From the NCBI GenBank assembly GCA_918797485.1, contig CAKKNE010000001.1:5642001-5706000 (forward strand): a stretch of DNA of 64,000 nt, written 5' to 3'. A program made the translations under genes and the position numbers. The notes under the pieces are model-generated. The model was not told the DNA's origin. It was given only the letters and a program-made list of their open reading frames with translations, and did not search any database. The DNA comes from Pelagomonas calceolata. Lineage: Eukaryota; Sar; Pelagophyceae; Pelagomonadales; Pelagomonadaceae. Shown here in pieces: positions 37,312 to 46,603 of this stretch (the first letter of the stretch is position 1; every line of letters starts with the position of its first letter).

Positions 37312-37962
37312 ATGGCCCGAACGCGCGGCTTCGACCGCCCTTTAACAACAAATCAGCTCGCGAGCTGGATAGGAAACGCCCTCGCGACGGCCTGGTTTTA
37401 TGGTGTGGTGGCTTGGGTCTTGTTGCGGGATCGAAGGCATTGCAACGAACGCGTTGTCGCTATTATGGTCATACCGCACGTTCTGTGCGTCTTGGTCGGC
37501 CTGTGTTGCTGGTTGTTTATGGAAACACATAACCCAACAAAAGCGTCGTGCTTCGGATCTTGTTTAGGAGACACGCCGCGCTGGACGAAGAAGCGCTATT
37601 GCCGCGAGCACAAGGCGTCGATCGAGGGGCTCGACCATTTTTGCACGTGGTTGAACGTGAGCGTCGGACGGCAGAATTATGTTCCGTTCTATCTTTTGAG
37701 TATGGCGGGCACGGTCCAATACGCCTTACATACGGCCATCTGTGTTTTCATCATCGTCTCGTGTCGACGGGCAATAGCTCTGGGCACATTGGTCGTCATC
37801 GGCGCGTGCGGCTTGCTGGGCTTCGGCATCTTATTGGCCTACGCCGCTTTGTTCGGCTTCCACACGTACCTCGCCTTTCTAGGCATAGGCACCTACGACT
37901 GGATCATCGACCAGCGGAAGGCCCCTGCGACCGAGATGACGGGCCGCGTCGGGGACGGTTAA
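37312..37962 (+). CDS. Divergent DHHC-family protein with DHFC motif
   Basis: 216 aa, single exon, ATG 37312. Two membrane spans (ALATAWFYGVVAWVLL, VIPHVLCVLVGLCCWLFM), then a reduced cysteine-rich domain RYCREHKASIEGLDHFCTWL-NVSVGRQNYVPFYLL, then two more spans. DHFC stands in place of DHHC, and most zinc-ligand cysteines of the family are missing (one C-R-x-H pair remains). The catalytic Cys is kept, and DHYC variants are active in yeast Akr1, so activity is possible but the zinc scaffold must differ. It is shorter than typical family members. The canonical relative is at 2318-3271. Confidence 0.82.
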   Translation: MARTRGFDRPLTTNQLASWIGNALATAWFYGVVAWVLLRDRRHCNERVVAIMVIPHVLCVLVGLCCWLFMETHNPTKASCFGSCLGDTPRWTKKRYCREHKASIEGLDHFCTWLNVSVGRQNYVPFYLLSMAGTVQYALHTAICVFIIVSCRRAIALGTLVVIGACGLLGFGILLAYAALFGFHTYLAFLGIGTYDWIIDQRKAPATEMTGRVGDG

Positions 37963-37997
37963 GCAAAGGTACTTAATAGACACACCCCTCCCCGTAT

Positions 37998-38738
37998 TTA
38001 TAGGACGCCGAGGTCCAGCTTCTCCTCGAGCGCGCCGCCCGTCGCCAGGAACAGCTTCGACATGAACGTCGCCTCGCGGCCCTTCTCGACGGCGGCCTGC
38101 GCTTTCAGGGTGAGCTTCTTGCGCGACATGGTCTTCTTCTTGCCGCCGCCGCCGCGCGCCGTCGGCGGCGCGCCCTTCTTGAACTTGCGCATGTTCTCCT
38201 GGTTGCGCTGGCGCTTCTCCTTCTTCGTGTTTCGTCGGCAGGCCTGCGTGTTGTACCGTCGGGCGCTTGACCGATACGTGATTCGAACACGTAACCTTCA
38301 GGACTGGAATCTGACGCGCTACCGTTGCGCCAATCGGTCTCTCGATGAGTTTGCATCCGGTGGGGTTCGAACCCACGCCTCCGGAGAGATTGGGGCTTAA
38401 ATCCAACGCCTTCTTGGCTCTTCTTTTGTTGAAGAAAGACCAACTCGGCCACGGATACAATAGGCTGAATCAGCTCCGTCGCGAGACGGCGCTGCCTCGC
38501 CCGCTTCAATTCGCTCTCGAGTTTGCTCTCGGGTGCAACCGAATAGCTGGTGAGGCTATCCAGCCGCAAGAGCCATTTCGAAGGACATAGAAAAGAGATG
38601 ACGCGGCCGCGGTACCTCGAGGACGGTGGCGTCGGCGGTCGGCGCCGGCCTGGCGACCAGCGCTCTCGGCATCGCTGCAGGGGCGATGAGCGCGCTTGCG
38701 CTTGCGGCCATCGCCGCGAGGGCGTAGTGGACCTTCAT
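37998..38738 (-). CDS. Small basic plastid-targeted protein with a tRNA-bearing intron
   Basis: Exons complement(38616-38738) and complement(37998-38243), 122 aa. Exon 1 encodes MKVHYALAAMAASASALIAP, a signal peptide with an ASA-LIAP cleavage site (heterokont plastid import), then a short transit stretch ending at DATVLE. Exon 2 begins ACRRNTKKEKRQRNQENMRK and is Lys/Arg-rich throughout, with a Gly4 run. Both exons are whole numbers of codons and the 372-nt GT-AG intron between them holds two tRNA genes. The composition suggests a small plastid ribosomal or nucleic-acid-binding protein; the family is not recognised. An in-frame stop in the intron excludes read-through. Confidence 0.7.
38268..38339 (-). 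tRNA. tRNA-Trp (CCA anticodon)
   Basis: 72 nt including the discriminator A. Acceptor arms GACCGAT / ATCGGTC; D arm GCGC-AACGGTA-GCGC; anticodon loop TTCCAGT with CCA; T arm ACGTG-TTCGAAT-CACGT. It closely resembles eukaryotic cytosolic tRNA-Trp. The base pair next to the anticodon loop is A-C. CCA is not encoded. Confidence 0.93.
38352..38458 (-). tRNA. tRNA-Leu (UAA anticodon) with D-loop insertion
   Basis: 107 nt. Acceptor arms GTATCCG / CGGATGC plus A. The D arm starts TGGCCGAGTTGGTC and resumes AAGGCG. The anticodon loop is TTTAAGC (UAA). A long variable arm (CTCC/GGAG) and T arm GTGGG-TTCGAAC-CCCAC follow. A 25-nt insertion (38413-38437) interrupts the D-loop; removing it gives an 82-nt type II tRNA of normal length. 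The canonical 37/38 intron site is empty. Confidence 0.88.
38413..38437 (-). other. 25-nt hairpin-forming insertion in the tRNA-Leu D-loop
   Basis: Reads TTTCTTCAACAAAAGAAGAG then CCAAG on the tRNA strand. TCTTC pairs with GAAGA across a short loop. It sits where other tRNA-Leu genes have only a D-loop, so it is a candidate ectopic tRNA intron. Confidence 0.75.
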
Positions 38739-39067
38739 GGTGTCCCTCAGGGAGTAGCTGACGCGCTGCTCCTGGCTCAGCGGTGCCTCTACACGCACTT
38801 TTAGCCTGGTGCAACCAGCTCGTCTGTCAGGGTGCGGGGTTTTGCAGCCGTCCCAAACGCCTCCCTCCAGCCCTGCAGCGATCGCTGGAGGACCACAGAG
38901 ACCACTAGAAGAGGCATCCACCGGCGGAGCGCGGCCGCAGCGCCATCTCCCTTGGCCTCTCGCAAAGCGCGGCGCTGAACGCCACCGCGGCGGGCGTAGG
39001 AGAACCGGATTAACGCACTGCAAGCTGCCCCCGAACCCCACAGGCAGATGCCCCACCGATAACAGCC
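38739..39067. promoter_or_regulatory. Divergent intergenic region, 329 bp
   Basis: It separates the plastid-protein gene (minus) and the next gene (plus). No palindrome. Long overlapping open frames here look like high-GC shadows. Confidence 0.4.
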
Positions 39068-40402
39068 ATGGAGCCCCTGCAGCGCCAGCCCAAGCCCCAC
39101 CCTCGCGCCTGGGCCCGAGCCTCGAAGCGGTTCCACGCCCAGACCGCAGAGCAGCTCTCCGAGGACTGGCTCGATCGCTTCGAGAAGCTCCTCGCCTTCC
39201 GGCAGCGGAAGGGAACCTTCGCGGCACCACCCGACACTGAGCTCGGGAGATGGATCAAACACCAGCGCCAGCAGCACGCCGCGCACACGCTGCCCGTCGC
39301 CGCGCGCGCGAGGCTGGCTGGTTGTGGATTCTTCGAGCCCCAACCATTGATGGATGCGTCGCGCCCGCTCACGTCGGGCACGGCGTTACGAGCGGAGCAG
39401 CACGCACGGCTCAGGCCGGGCACATCGGAGGCGCGGCCATCCGCAACCGACGCGCGGCCGCGCATCGCGTCGCGGCCGAGCTTCGACCGGCCCGGCACCG
39501 CGGCCTCCCCGGATCCAAGAGTGCGCGTCACGTCCTGGGGCGACGACGTCCCGAACCTGAGCCCGCAGCCCTCGCCCGAACGGCGACCGAAGTCCGTGCG
39601 CTTCGCGGACCGCGTGACCGGCGCGACGGAGGCCGTCGCGCGCGTCGCTTCTATTGGCTGCGCCTGGTGCGGGCGCGCCGATGATATTACCGAGGTCTGC
39701 GGCATGCGGTTGTGTGGGACGTGCCGGCGGGCCAAGACGCCGGCGCCAACAACAATGAAGCTCGTGCGCCGGTCGCGCGACGCGCCGGCGCCGCCTTCTG
39801 ATTCATTCCAGGGGCTCGCCCTGCGGCCGCTCGCGGCAAAGACCCGCGGCGGCAAGCGTCGTCAAACGGTGGCGGCGCCCGAATTAATACGAGTGGAGAC
39901 GCCCGCCGAGATCCGGAAGCGGCGGAGCCGCCAGCGGCGGCGGCGGCGCGCGGCCGAGGAGGCCATGGACGCCGACCGCGAGGCGCGGGCCGCGGCGGAA
40001 GCGGAAAGAGCCGCTAGGATGCAGCAGCAGACGCCTCCTTCCGTCGCGGCGATGCTCGACGGCCACGGCGGCGCCGTCACGCTGACGGTGCTGCAGAAGG
40101 AAGTCGGGCAGGCGCGGCCGGACCTCTACGAGTGGCTGACGCGGGACGGCGGGAAGCTGCCCGTCGACAAAGGCGTCGTGCCGGTGGAAGGTCTCGAGGA
40201 AGCCGTCGCCGCGTTCGAGGAGGAGCAGCGCCTCGAGAAGCTCGACGGCGAGGCCGACCAGGCGCTGGACCGCGCGCTCGGCTTAATCGCGCCGGCCGCG
40301 CGGCCGCGGTCGGGCTGGCACAAGGCGTCGCGGGGCTTCGTGCCGGGGCGGCACCGGTCGTGGACGCCGAAGACGCCGTCGCGGCCCCCTGACGACGCGT
40401 GA
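39068..40402 (+). CDS. Helicase-associated (HA) domain protein with a zinc knuckle
   Basis: 444 aa, single exon, ATG 39068. Residues 33-70 (WLDRFEKLLAFRQRKGTFAA, then ELGRWIKHQRQQ) match the HA domain (PF03457) common in heterokont proteins, here one copy. Residues 195-220 form a CxxC...CxxC knuckle (CAWCGRADDITEVCGMRLCGTC) that may bind zinc. The rest is disordered, Arg/Pro-rich, with a basic helix near 275-320 (KRRSRQRRRRRAAEEAM). HA domains are thought to bind DNA, so a nuclear role is plausible, but function is unknown. Confidence 0.72.
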   Translation: MEPLQRQPKPHPRAWARASKRFHAQTAEQLSEDWLDRFEKLLAFRQRKGTFAAPPDTELGRWIKHQRQQHAAHTLPVAARARLAGCGFFEPQPLMDASRPLTSGTALRAEQHARLRPGTSEARPSATDARPRIASRPSFDRPGTAASPDPRVRVTSWGDDVPNLSPQPSPERRPKSVRFADRVTGATEAVARVASIGCAWCGRADDITEVCGMRLCGTCRRAKTPAPTTMKLVRRSRDAPAPPSDSFQGLALRPLAAKTRGGKRRQTVAAPELIRVETPAEIRKRRSRQRRRRRAAEEAMDADREARAAAEAERAARMQQQTPPSVAAMLDGHGGAVTLTVLQKEVGQARPDLYEWLTRDGGKLPVDKGVVPVEGLEEAVAAFEEEQRLEKLDGEADQALDRALGLIAPAARPRSGWHKASRGFVPGRHRSWTPKTPSRPPDDA

Positions 40403-40512
40403 TTTGTAAGTAGCTATGTTTCTGTGCATCGCATGCGATAATTAGGAAGGCGCCCCGCGCGGGCAGGACGCGTCCGAATTATCGCGTCTCTCGACGCCGG
40501 CTACGTACGAAT

Positions 40513-42309
40513 CTATTCGCTGGTGATGGACCCTGTGCGCATCCGTGGGTTTTCCCTTCTGATTTGATCGTGCACCTTCCGAAATTGGCGGAACTGCTGG
40601 ATCGCCTGTCGGTTCGCTTTGAGGCGGCTGAGGTCCTTCCTCGCGTTGTCGACCCCGCCGACGACCTCGATGCCCCGACCCGCGTGACCTTCTTGAGGGA
40701 CTCCTTGAGGGGCTGCTTCTTCATTGGGACGGTGCGGACGCGCGGCGGCGGCGCGGGCGGCGGCGAGGCGCGCCTCGGCGCCGACCTCCGGAGGCTCCGC
40801 GCGTGCGCGGACCCCGCGCGAGGCGCGCAGGCGGTCGGCCTCGGCCTTCCGCGCGGGCGTCGGGCAGTCGGCGACGTCTGCAACTTGCACGGCGCCGCAC
40901 GACGTCGACGCGCACTTGGTCTTGTCGAACGCGCGGTTCAGCTTCACCTTATTGGCCACGCACCAGCCGAGGTCCTGGTCGAAGGCCGAGGCGCCTTGGA
41001 ACATCATCCACATGTTCCTGACGCTCTGGATCGCCCAACCGCCGATGTATTGGTTAAAGGCCGAGGCCTTCTTGAACATCTCGTGCATCGACGTGACGCC
41101 GGAGGTGTCCCACGCACCGATGTTGTCGTTGAAAGACGCCGAGGCCGAGTTGCAGGATTCTTCCCACGACGCTCCACAAAACAATTTCGACATGTCCGTC
41201 ACGCCCCCAGTCGCCCACGTCGAGATGTGGCCGTACGTCGCCTCGGCAGACGTGGCGTCCGAGAGCCACGCTGCGACTGCAATTCTGATCTTCCCGTTGG
41301 CCATGACATTACCATTGCTCGGGATGTCACAGCCGCCCCACGAGACGCCGCACAACGTCGACGCGCACGGGGTGCTGACGAACGCCCGGTCCAGGTTCAC
41401 GCCGTCGTCCACGCACCAGCCGAGGTCCTGGTCGAAGGCCGAGGCGTACCGGAACATGTCCTCCATCGTTGTGACGCCGGAGGTATCCCACGCGCCGATA
41501 TCCTCGTTAAACGACGAGGCGCCTCGAAACAAGCGCGACATGTCCGTCACCCCGCCGGTCTCCCACGTCGAGATGTGGCCGTACGCCGCCTCGGCGGCCG
41601 TCGCGTCCGAGAGCCACGCGGCGACTGCTTGCTTGATTTTCCAGTTGACCATGACGTTGTCCGTGCGCGAGACGTCGCAGTCAACTCCTGCGATGCCGCA
41701 CGCCGTCGACTCGCACTTGGTGTTCATGAAAGCCAGTTCCAGCTCCACCTCGTCGGCCACGCACCAGCCGAGGTCCTGGTCGAAGGCCGAGGCGTAGGCG
41801 AACATCCCCGGCATTCTCGTGACGCTGCGGATCGCCCAACCACTGATGTCCTGGTCGAAGGCCGAGGCTTCGTGGAACATCAACGACATATCCGTGACGC
41901 TGTGGACCGCCCAACCACTGATGTCCTGGTTGAACGCCGAGGCCTCGAGGAACATCCAGTACATCGACGTGACGCCAGAGGTGTCCCATGCGCCGATCTC
42001 CTGGTCGAAGGACGAGGCGTGGACGAACATCCGCTCCATCGCCGTGACGCCAGAGGTGTCCCACGCGCCGATGTCCTCGTTGAAGGACGATGCCCCTAAA
42101 AACAAGCGCGACATGTCCGTCACCCCCCCAGTCTCCCACGTCGAGATGTGGCCGTACTCGGCCTCGGCGGCGGCGCGGTCGTGGAACCACGCCCTAACCG
42201 CAACGCGGATGGTCTTGTCGTCGAGGGCTTGTTTGGTCTTGTCGTTGCGGGCTTGTTTGGCCGCCGTGGCCGCCGAAGCGAAGCATAGGGCGAGTAAGAC
42301 GTTCCGCAT
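40513..42309 (-). CDS. DUF285 (BspA-like) repeat surface protein
   Basis: 598 aa from ATG 42309, which begins a signal peptide ([19 protein letters not shown]). About ten copies of a 25-residue repeat follow, of the form [22 protein letters not shown], typical of DUF285/BspA leucine-rich-like proteins. They fall in three similar blocks, each starting [22 protein letters not shown]. Blocks are separated by short Cys pairs ([13 protein letters not shown]). The C-terminal 120 residues are basic and helical ([20 protein letters not shown]) without a membrane anchor. It is probably extracellular and adhesive; such genes are numerous in marine heterokonts. Confidence 0.85.
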   Translation of the reverse strand: MRNVLLALCFASAATAAKQARNDKTKQALDDKTIRVAVRAWFHDRAAAEAEYGHISTWETGGVTDMSRLFLGASSFNEDIGAWDTSGVTAMERMFVHASSFDQEIGAWDTSGVTSMYWMFLEASAFNQDISGWAVHSVTDMSLMFHEASAFDQDISGWAIRSVTRMPGMFAYASAFDQDLGWCVADEVELELAFMNTKCESTACGIAGVDCDVSRTDNVMVNWKIKQAVAAWLSDATAAEAAYGHISTWETGGVTDMSRLFRGASSFNEDIGAWDTSGVTTMEDMFRYASAFDQDLGWCVDDGVNLDRAFVSTPCASTLCGVSWGGCDIPSNGNVMANGKIRIAVAAWLSDATSAEATYGHISTWATGGVTDMSKLFCGASWEESCNSASASFNDNIGAWDTSGVTSMHEMFKKASAFNQYIGGWAIQSVRNMWMMFQGASAFDQDLGWCVANKVKLNRAFDKTKCASTSCGAVQVADVADCPTPARKAEADRLRASRGVRARAEPPEVGAEARLAAARAAAARPHRPNEEAAPQGVPQEGHAGRGIEVVGGVDNARKDLSRLKANRQAIQQFRQFRKVHDQIRRENPRMRTGSITSE

Positions 42310-42726
42310 GATGGCCTGCGCGCGCAAACATCCTCGGGCCGGTTCTCGACTGCTCAGGTATTCGTTCATGAGAGGCGTTCAGCGCCCCAAATTTATGTGA
42401 GAATACCAGCCGAAATGGGTCGATTGGCGGTGGCGCGCGCCGCGGGGGCGGCGCGGCGGCGGCGCGCGGAGGGGGCGCAACATCGAAGGAGCAGTAAGCC
42501 ATTGTTTGGGCGGAGCGCGGGCCCCGGCCACCGGAAAGATTGATTGACACAGCGCCGAACCATCGAAAATGTTCTGTCTTGTGGCGGGTTTAATAGCGAG
42601 GGGCGAGGGGCGAGGGCCGGTTTTTGCAAACACCAAGTAAAGCGTGCTTGCTAGTGTCTTACAGGCCGCTAGGGCACCTTTTGGCGCACGCGCGCCTACG
42701 CGCGGACGCTACTACAAGTCAACTAC
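42310..42726. other. Intergenic region, 417 bp
   Basis: 5' of the DUF285 gene and 3' of the Tul1-like gene. It contains palindrome copy 8 at 42649-42672 and GC-rich simple sequence around 42440-42475. Confidence 0.45.
42649..42672 (+). repeat. GCTAG palindrome, copy 8
   Basis: TGCTAGTG, TCTTACAGGC core, CGCTAG. It lies 340 bp upstream of ATG 42309, the most distant copy from its gene. Confidence 0.85.
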
Positions 42727-45060
42727 TTATACGGCCGAGTCCGCCGGCTCCCCCACCCCCTCCTCATCGTCGTTCGGCGTCGGCGGCAAGGCGGCCCTAC
42801 AAACCGGGCACTCCATCTTCAGGTCCATCCACTGCCTCAAACAAATCTCGTGGAACATGTGGTCGCAGGGCGTCACCATGAACTCGCCGGTCACGGCGTT
42901 GACGGGCCCCATGCATATCGCGCACTCGGGGCCGTCGGCGCCCGCCGCCCTTAAAATATGTGCTGGATCTCGTTGATAGTCGTAGGGCTTCGGTACTAAA
43001 TAGTCCGGCACGAAACACCGAGCGCCCTTGATACGTTGGAGTTTGAGTAGCCCAACTTGTATTGCTTGCCAGACAACTAACGAGAGGAAGACTTTCAATC
43101 TTTGTGAAGGTGTGATTGCTGACGGTGACGGCACCATCAGGACGCGAGGCAGAGCGTCCTGCACCAAGAGTAGGTAGGCCGGTAACAATAAACGAGAAAC
43201 GGCCATGCCATACAGGTAATGGTCGCAGACCGGCTCCCTCGCGTTCGTTTTCACGTTCCGAATGATCTGGGGCACCCAGTACGACGACGCCGCGAGTAGT
43301 ATGAGAGAAGGCTCGTCCCTCGAAGCGTACAAAACTAAAAGTACGACAGCTAAAGCGACGTAGAAGTGCGCGTGGACGGTAGCCAACTCTCTTCGTAGCT
43401 GCACCCAGCCCGCGGCGTCCCAGTTCCGCTGCGGGTCGTGGGCCTGCCACACTAATAACAAGTACCTCATCTCAATGACGCAGAACACGATCAATTCCAA
43501 AAACGCGACAGTCGTGAACGTACTAAATAATTGAGGCACCGCCGCACAGAGCAGCAAATTCGCAACACATAAGACAGCATCCCACAAAGCCTGCATGCCC
43601 AGCGACACGAGAGAAACTCGCAGCGCCACGGCCTGCGTCCTACAAAAATGCAATTGCTTGAACAACGCGTAAATCTGCCACACGCAAACGAACGTCATCA
43701 ATGAAGAATACCACGACGCCTGGTCCTCGGCGGCGCGCCAGTCGACGCGCGTTGCCGAGGCGTTGACTGTGAGCGAGAAGCCGCAGGACGGCGCTCGCAC
43801 GGAACCGATCAATTCGGTGACGTAGGGCGCGTTCTTTGATGGTGCACTTTTACGCGTTTTCTTGTCGTCCGACGCTACGAGATCGATCTCCAGCGCACAT
43901 TCGCCGTTCTTCCACAATGTCTGACCGTAGCCTTTGAGAGTTTTGGAGGGGTCGACCCTAAGCTTGGCTCTATCTTCAGTATCTTCCACTACCGTAGATG
44001 TAACTGCTGCATCCATGGGTCTATCTTTGTCCTCCTTCTTGCCCAACAAGCGCGCCACGACCAAATCATACGAACCGCCCTCAAAGAGCGAGTCCGGTAA
44101 TGATCTAGTAGATAGGCGCGTCCGCTGCTTCTCCCCGAGGCGCCTCGACGTCACGTCGGTCAGCGTCTTGGATAGCGCCGCCGCACTACCACTATTCGAA
44201 GCTAAATGAGCTCTGACGAAGGGGTGCTTGTTTGCCAATCGTGCAATGAGTCGGCGGCCCGTCTGTGCGTCGTAGTGGCGCCTCAGGCGATTGTGGGGGC
44301 GGTGCGTCCGGTTCCTCCTCAGAAAGGGCCGGTCCTCCTCTTCTGCTTCGTCATCATCGTCATCATGGGTCGCGTTCGCGCGCTTCCGGAGGTCGACGCC
44401 TGCGGGAGCGTCGAGTCGGCTCTCTCTCGCGGCGGCGCCGACCAATCTTACGCGTCAACTCCACGCCGTCGCGCAGACGTCGCGTCGATGGCGTGTCCCC
44501 CGCCAGGCCGCCGCGGCGCGAATGAACAAAGACGCCGGGTCCGCACCATCGTCCGAGGGCTCGCCGACGTTCCCCAGCAGCGCCACGCGTCTCGAACCGT
44601 GGAAGTAGACGCCAAACGCCGACGCGAGGACGTCGCCGCTCCGACCGGCGCCCGGTGGGGCCGCCAGCTGGACCATTGCTCTCACTACACTTACTTTTTC
44701 AATGGAAGCCACCCTAAACATGTCCATCTGTAAGGCAGCTCTCCCTTCGTGGCCGCCGGGGCCCGTAGAACTGTTATGAGTGTTGTAGACCCAGCCTCCT
44801 CTATAGAGTCCGGTGACGTTCTGCGTCGACCCCTCGCCGACGATCTCGTTGTCCAGCCACGTCGGCGCCGCCTGCCGCCGCAAAGCCGCTTCTTCCGCCT
44901 CGGCTCTCGCTCTCCTCAAAGCTTCCTCCTGCACGGCCCGCGGATCCCGGACGTCCATCATCAGGAGCATCATGCACAAAAATACTCCGGTCTGGAACGC
45001 GCGTTGTCTTTGTGCTATTTGTTCATGTTCTCTAGCGTCCCAGTCGCGGCCGTCGAGCAT
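42727..45060 (-). CDS. Tul1/FLY-type transmembrane RING E3 ubiquitin ligase
   Basis: Exon 1 begins at ATG 45060. Exon 2 is complement(42727-44446). Together they encode about 750 aa. Exon 1 encodes an N-terminal membrane anchor (TGVFLCMMLLMMDV) and a lumenal domain with YRGGWVYNTHNSS and VYFHGSRRVALLGNV. Exon 2 continues the lumenal part (CGFSLTVNASATRVDW) and then has about seven membrane spans and a C-terminal RING-H2 (CAICMGPVNAVTGEFMVTPC, then DHMFHEICLRQWM and CPVC). This is the layout of yeast Tul1 and plant FLY1/2, Golgi E3 ligases of the Dsc complex. The donor of the single intron is not resolved. Confidence 0.85.
44447..44530 (-). other. Intron in the Tul1-like gene, donor approximate
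   Basis: The acceptor ...GCGTAAG lies before 44446; an in-frame stop at 44455-44457 fixes exon 2. The body holds CACGCCATCGACGCGAC and GACGGCGTGG, the introner module. Candidate phase-2 donors are GTTCATTC or GCGGGGGA, so the start is uncertain by tens of bases. Confidence 0.5.
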
Positions 45061-45513
45061 CTTTCTTCTTTTGTGCGCCCCGCTCGCCGCGGCGGCGCAA
45101 ATTGGCGTCTCTGAGCAGCGCTGAGTTAGCGCAGGGAGAGCTGCTCTCTAGGCGAGTGGCGGCTCACCAGCGATCGAGGGACGAGGCGGCAGTCCGAGGA
45201 GCGTTTCTGGGCAACGAGTGCTGCGCGAATTTGCTCCAAGATGCTCCGCTGCTCTTGCTCCTCGATTGCTGCCTTGCTAGTATGTACATGCCGCTAGCTC
45301 ACTTTTTTGCCTGGTTTCACGGTGCTCGTCCTCAGTGCGCGCGGCCTCAATTGCATCAGTACTGCGTGATTCAACTACTCATCGCTGCGGGTTGCGTTTG
45401 CACGTCGTAACTTGCTCAGCCGCTGCGCACAGACCACATTGCCTAGCATTGCCTTTGCACGTCCCTGCGCGCACGCACGTCCTGCATTGCCGCACTGCTC
45501 GAAAACGCATAGC
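45061..45513. promoter_or_regulatory. Divergent intergenic region, 453 bp
   Basis: It separates the Tul1-like (minus) and mitochondrial-carrier (plus) genes and contains palindrome copy 9. No other feature is recognised. Confidence 0.5.
45275..45298 (+). repeat. GCTAG palindrome, copy 9
   Basis: TGCTAG, TATGTACATGC core, CGCTAGC. The core includes ATGTACAT, itself a perfect palindrome. Confidence 0.85.
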
Positions 45514-46531
45514 ATGGCGCCGAAGGACCACGACCTCGTCGACACGGGCATCACTTTTGCCTCGGGCGCGGCCTACGGCATGACGACCGTCGCCGTCGGC
45601 CAGCCCTTCGACACCATAAAAACCGTCGTGCAGAGCAGCGGTGAGGGCACGGTCGCGGCGACGCGGAAAGTCATCGCCGAGAGCGGTATTATTAAAGGAC
45701 TGTGGCGCGGGTCGCTGCCGTTGGTGTTAGGGGGCACGTTCATGCGAAGCGCGCAGTTCGGCTGCAACGACCTGGCGAGAGACGCGCTGCGGGACTCGTC
45801 GATCCCGTCATTCAAAATCGGCGGCGTCGTCGAGAGCCACATCGTCTTAGCAGGCATGTGCGGCGGGTTAGGAAGAGCCGTCGTCGAGGGGCCGACGGAG
45901 TTCTTCAAGATCCGGCAGCAGATCGTCGCGCAGTGGTCCTACCGCGAGGCTCTCTCAGGTTTGGGTGTCACGATGGGCCGCAACACCGGGCTGTTCTCGG
46001 CGTTCGTCGTGTACATGGATTTGCTGCGGCCCTACCTCGGAGACTCGCCGTTTGTGTACGGGGCGACGTGCTCGAACCTGGCGTGGCTGACGGTCTGGCC
46101 CTGTGTGGAAATCAATCAATGCGTCGGGTGCACCCGACAATTCTTCACTAAGTCATTTCGCGGCGATGACGCGGCCGTGCTGGCTCCGTCGAGCGGTGAG
46201 GAACCGGCATCGCCACGCCGTCAAGCAGGCGGCGCGTCGATGGCGTGGAGGTCGACGCGACGATTCAGCACGAACGCGCCGTAAAATTTTGATTTCCACA
46301 CAGGTCTGGCCCTTCGACGTCGTAAAAACGCAGCGCCAGTCCGGGCGCCACCCGGGCGTGTCGGCGCCGGCGCTCCTGGCGAACGCCTTCCGCGAGGGCG
46401 CCCTCTTCCGGGGCCTGCTGCCCGGGCTCGTCCGCAGTTCGATCGCGAACGGGACGTCTATGGTCGTCTACAAGAAGGTCCACGCGGAGCTCTCGCGCTT
46501 AGCCGGCCGCGACGACCACAGCAACATCTAG
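45514..46531 (+). CDS. Mitochondrial carrier (SLC25) family transporter
   Basis: Exons 45514-46092 and 46304-46531, 268 aa. ATG 45514 is chosen over an upstream in-frame codon. Three carrier repeats are visible by their P-x-[DE]-x-x-[KR] signatures: GQPFDTIKTVVQ, a weaker EGPTEFFKIRQQ, and VWPFDVVKTQRQ, the last rebuilt exactly by splicing. GLWRGSLPLVLG and FRGLLPGLVRSS are the matching helix 2-type turns. It is a six-span inner-mitochondrial-membrane exchanger of carnitine/acylcarnitine or amino-acid type; the substrate is not safely assignable. Its introner is the youngest-looking in the window. Confidence 0.92.
46093..46303 (+). mobile_element. Full-length introner in the mitochondrial carrier gene
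   Basis: 211 nt including one copy of the 8-bp duplication GTCTGGCC, identical on both sides. TIRs CTGTGTGGAAATCAA and TTGATTTCCACACAG are perfect. The body shows the full internal sequence shared with 56681-56870 and 57309-57506. It looks like a reference copy of this non-autonomous element. Confidence 0.95.
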
Positions 46532-46603
46532 TATGTGTGATAAGATATGTGAACATATGTCGAAATTACACAGGGGGTGGTCGGTGATGGGTACAAACAG
46601 CAT

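Larger units (their letters stand above)
38244..38615 (-). other. Intron hosting two tRNA genes
   Basis: 372 nt, GTACCG...CACGCAG, phase 0. tRNA-Leu and tRNA-Trp occupy 38352-38458 and 38268-38339 on the same strand. The acceptor lies only 24 nt after the tRNA-Trp 3' end. The ends match at 5 of 8 positions (GTACCGCG / GCCTGCCG), so an introner origin is possible but unproven. Confidence 0.7.

Noticed and set aside
38556-39230. Long minus-strand frame of 224 codons covering the plastid-protein exon 1
   Set aside because: Only its last part, from ATG 38738, looks like a leader. The rest is Arg/Gly/Pro-rich shadow sequence, and its end reads into the tRNA-bearing intron.
40564-42099. 511-codon plus-strand frame opposite the DUF285 gene
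   Set aside because: It is the antisense of perfect DUF285 repeats, rich in Arg/Val/His, with no recognisable domain: a high-GC shadow frame.
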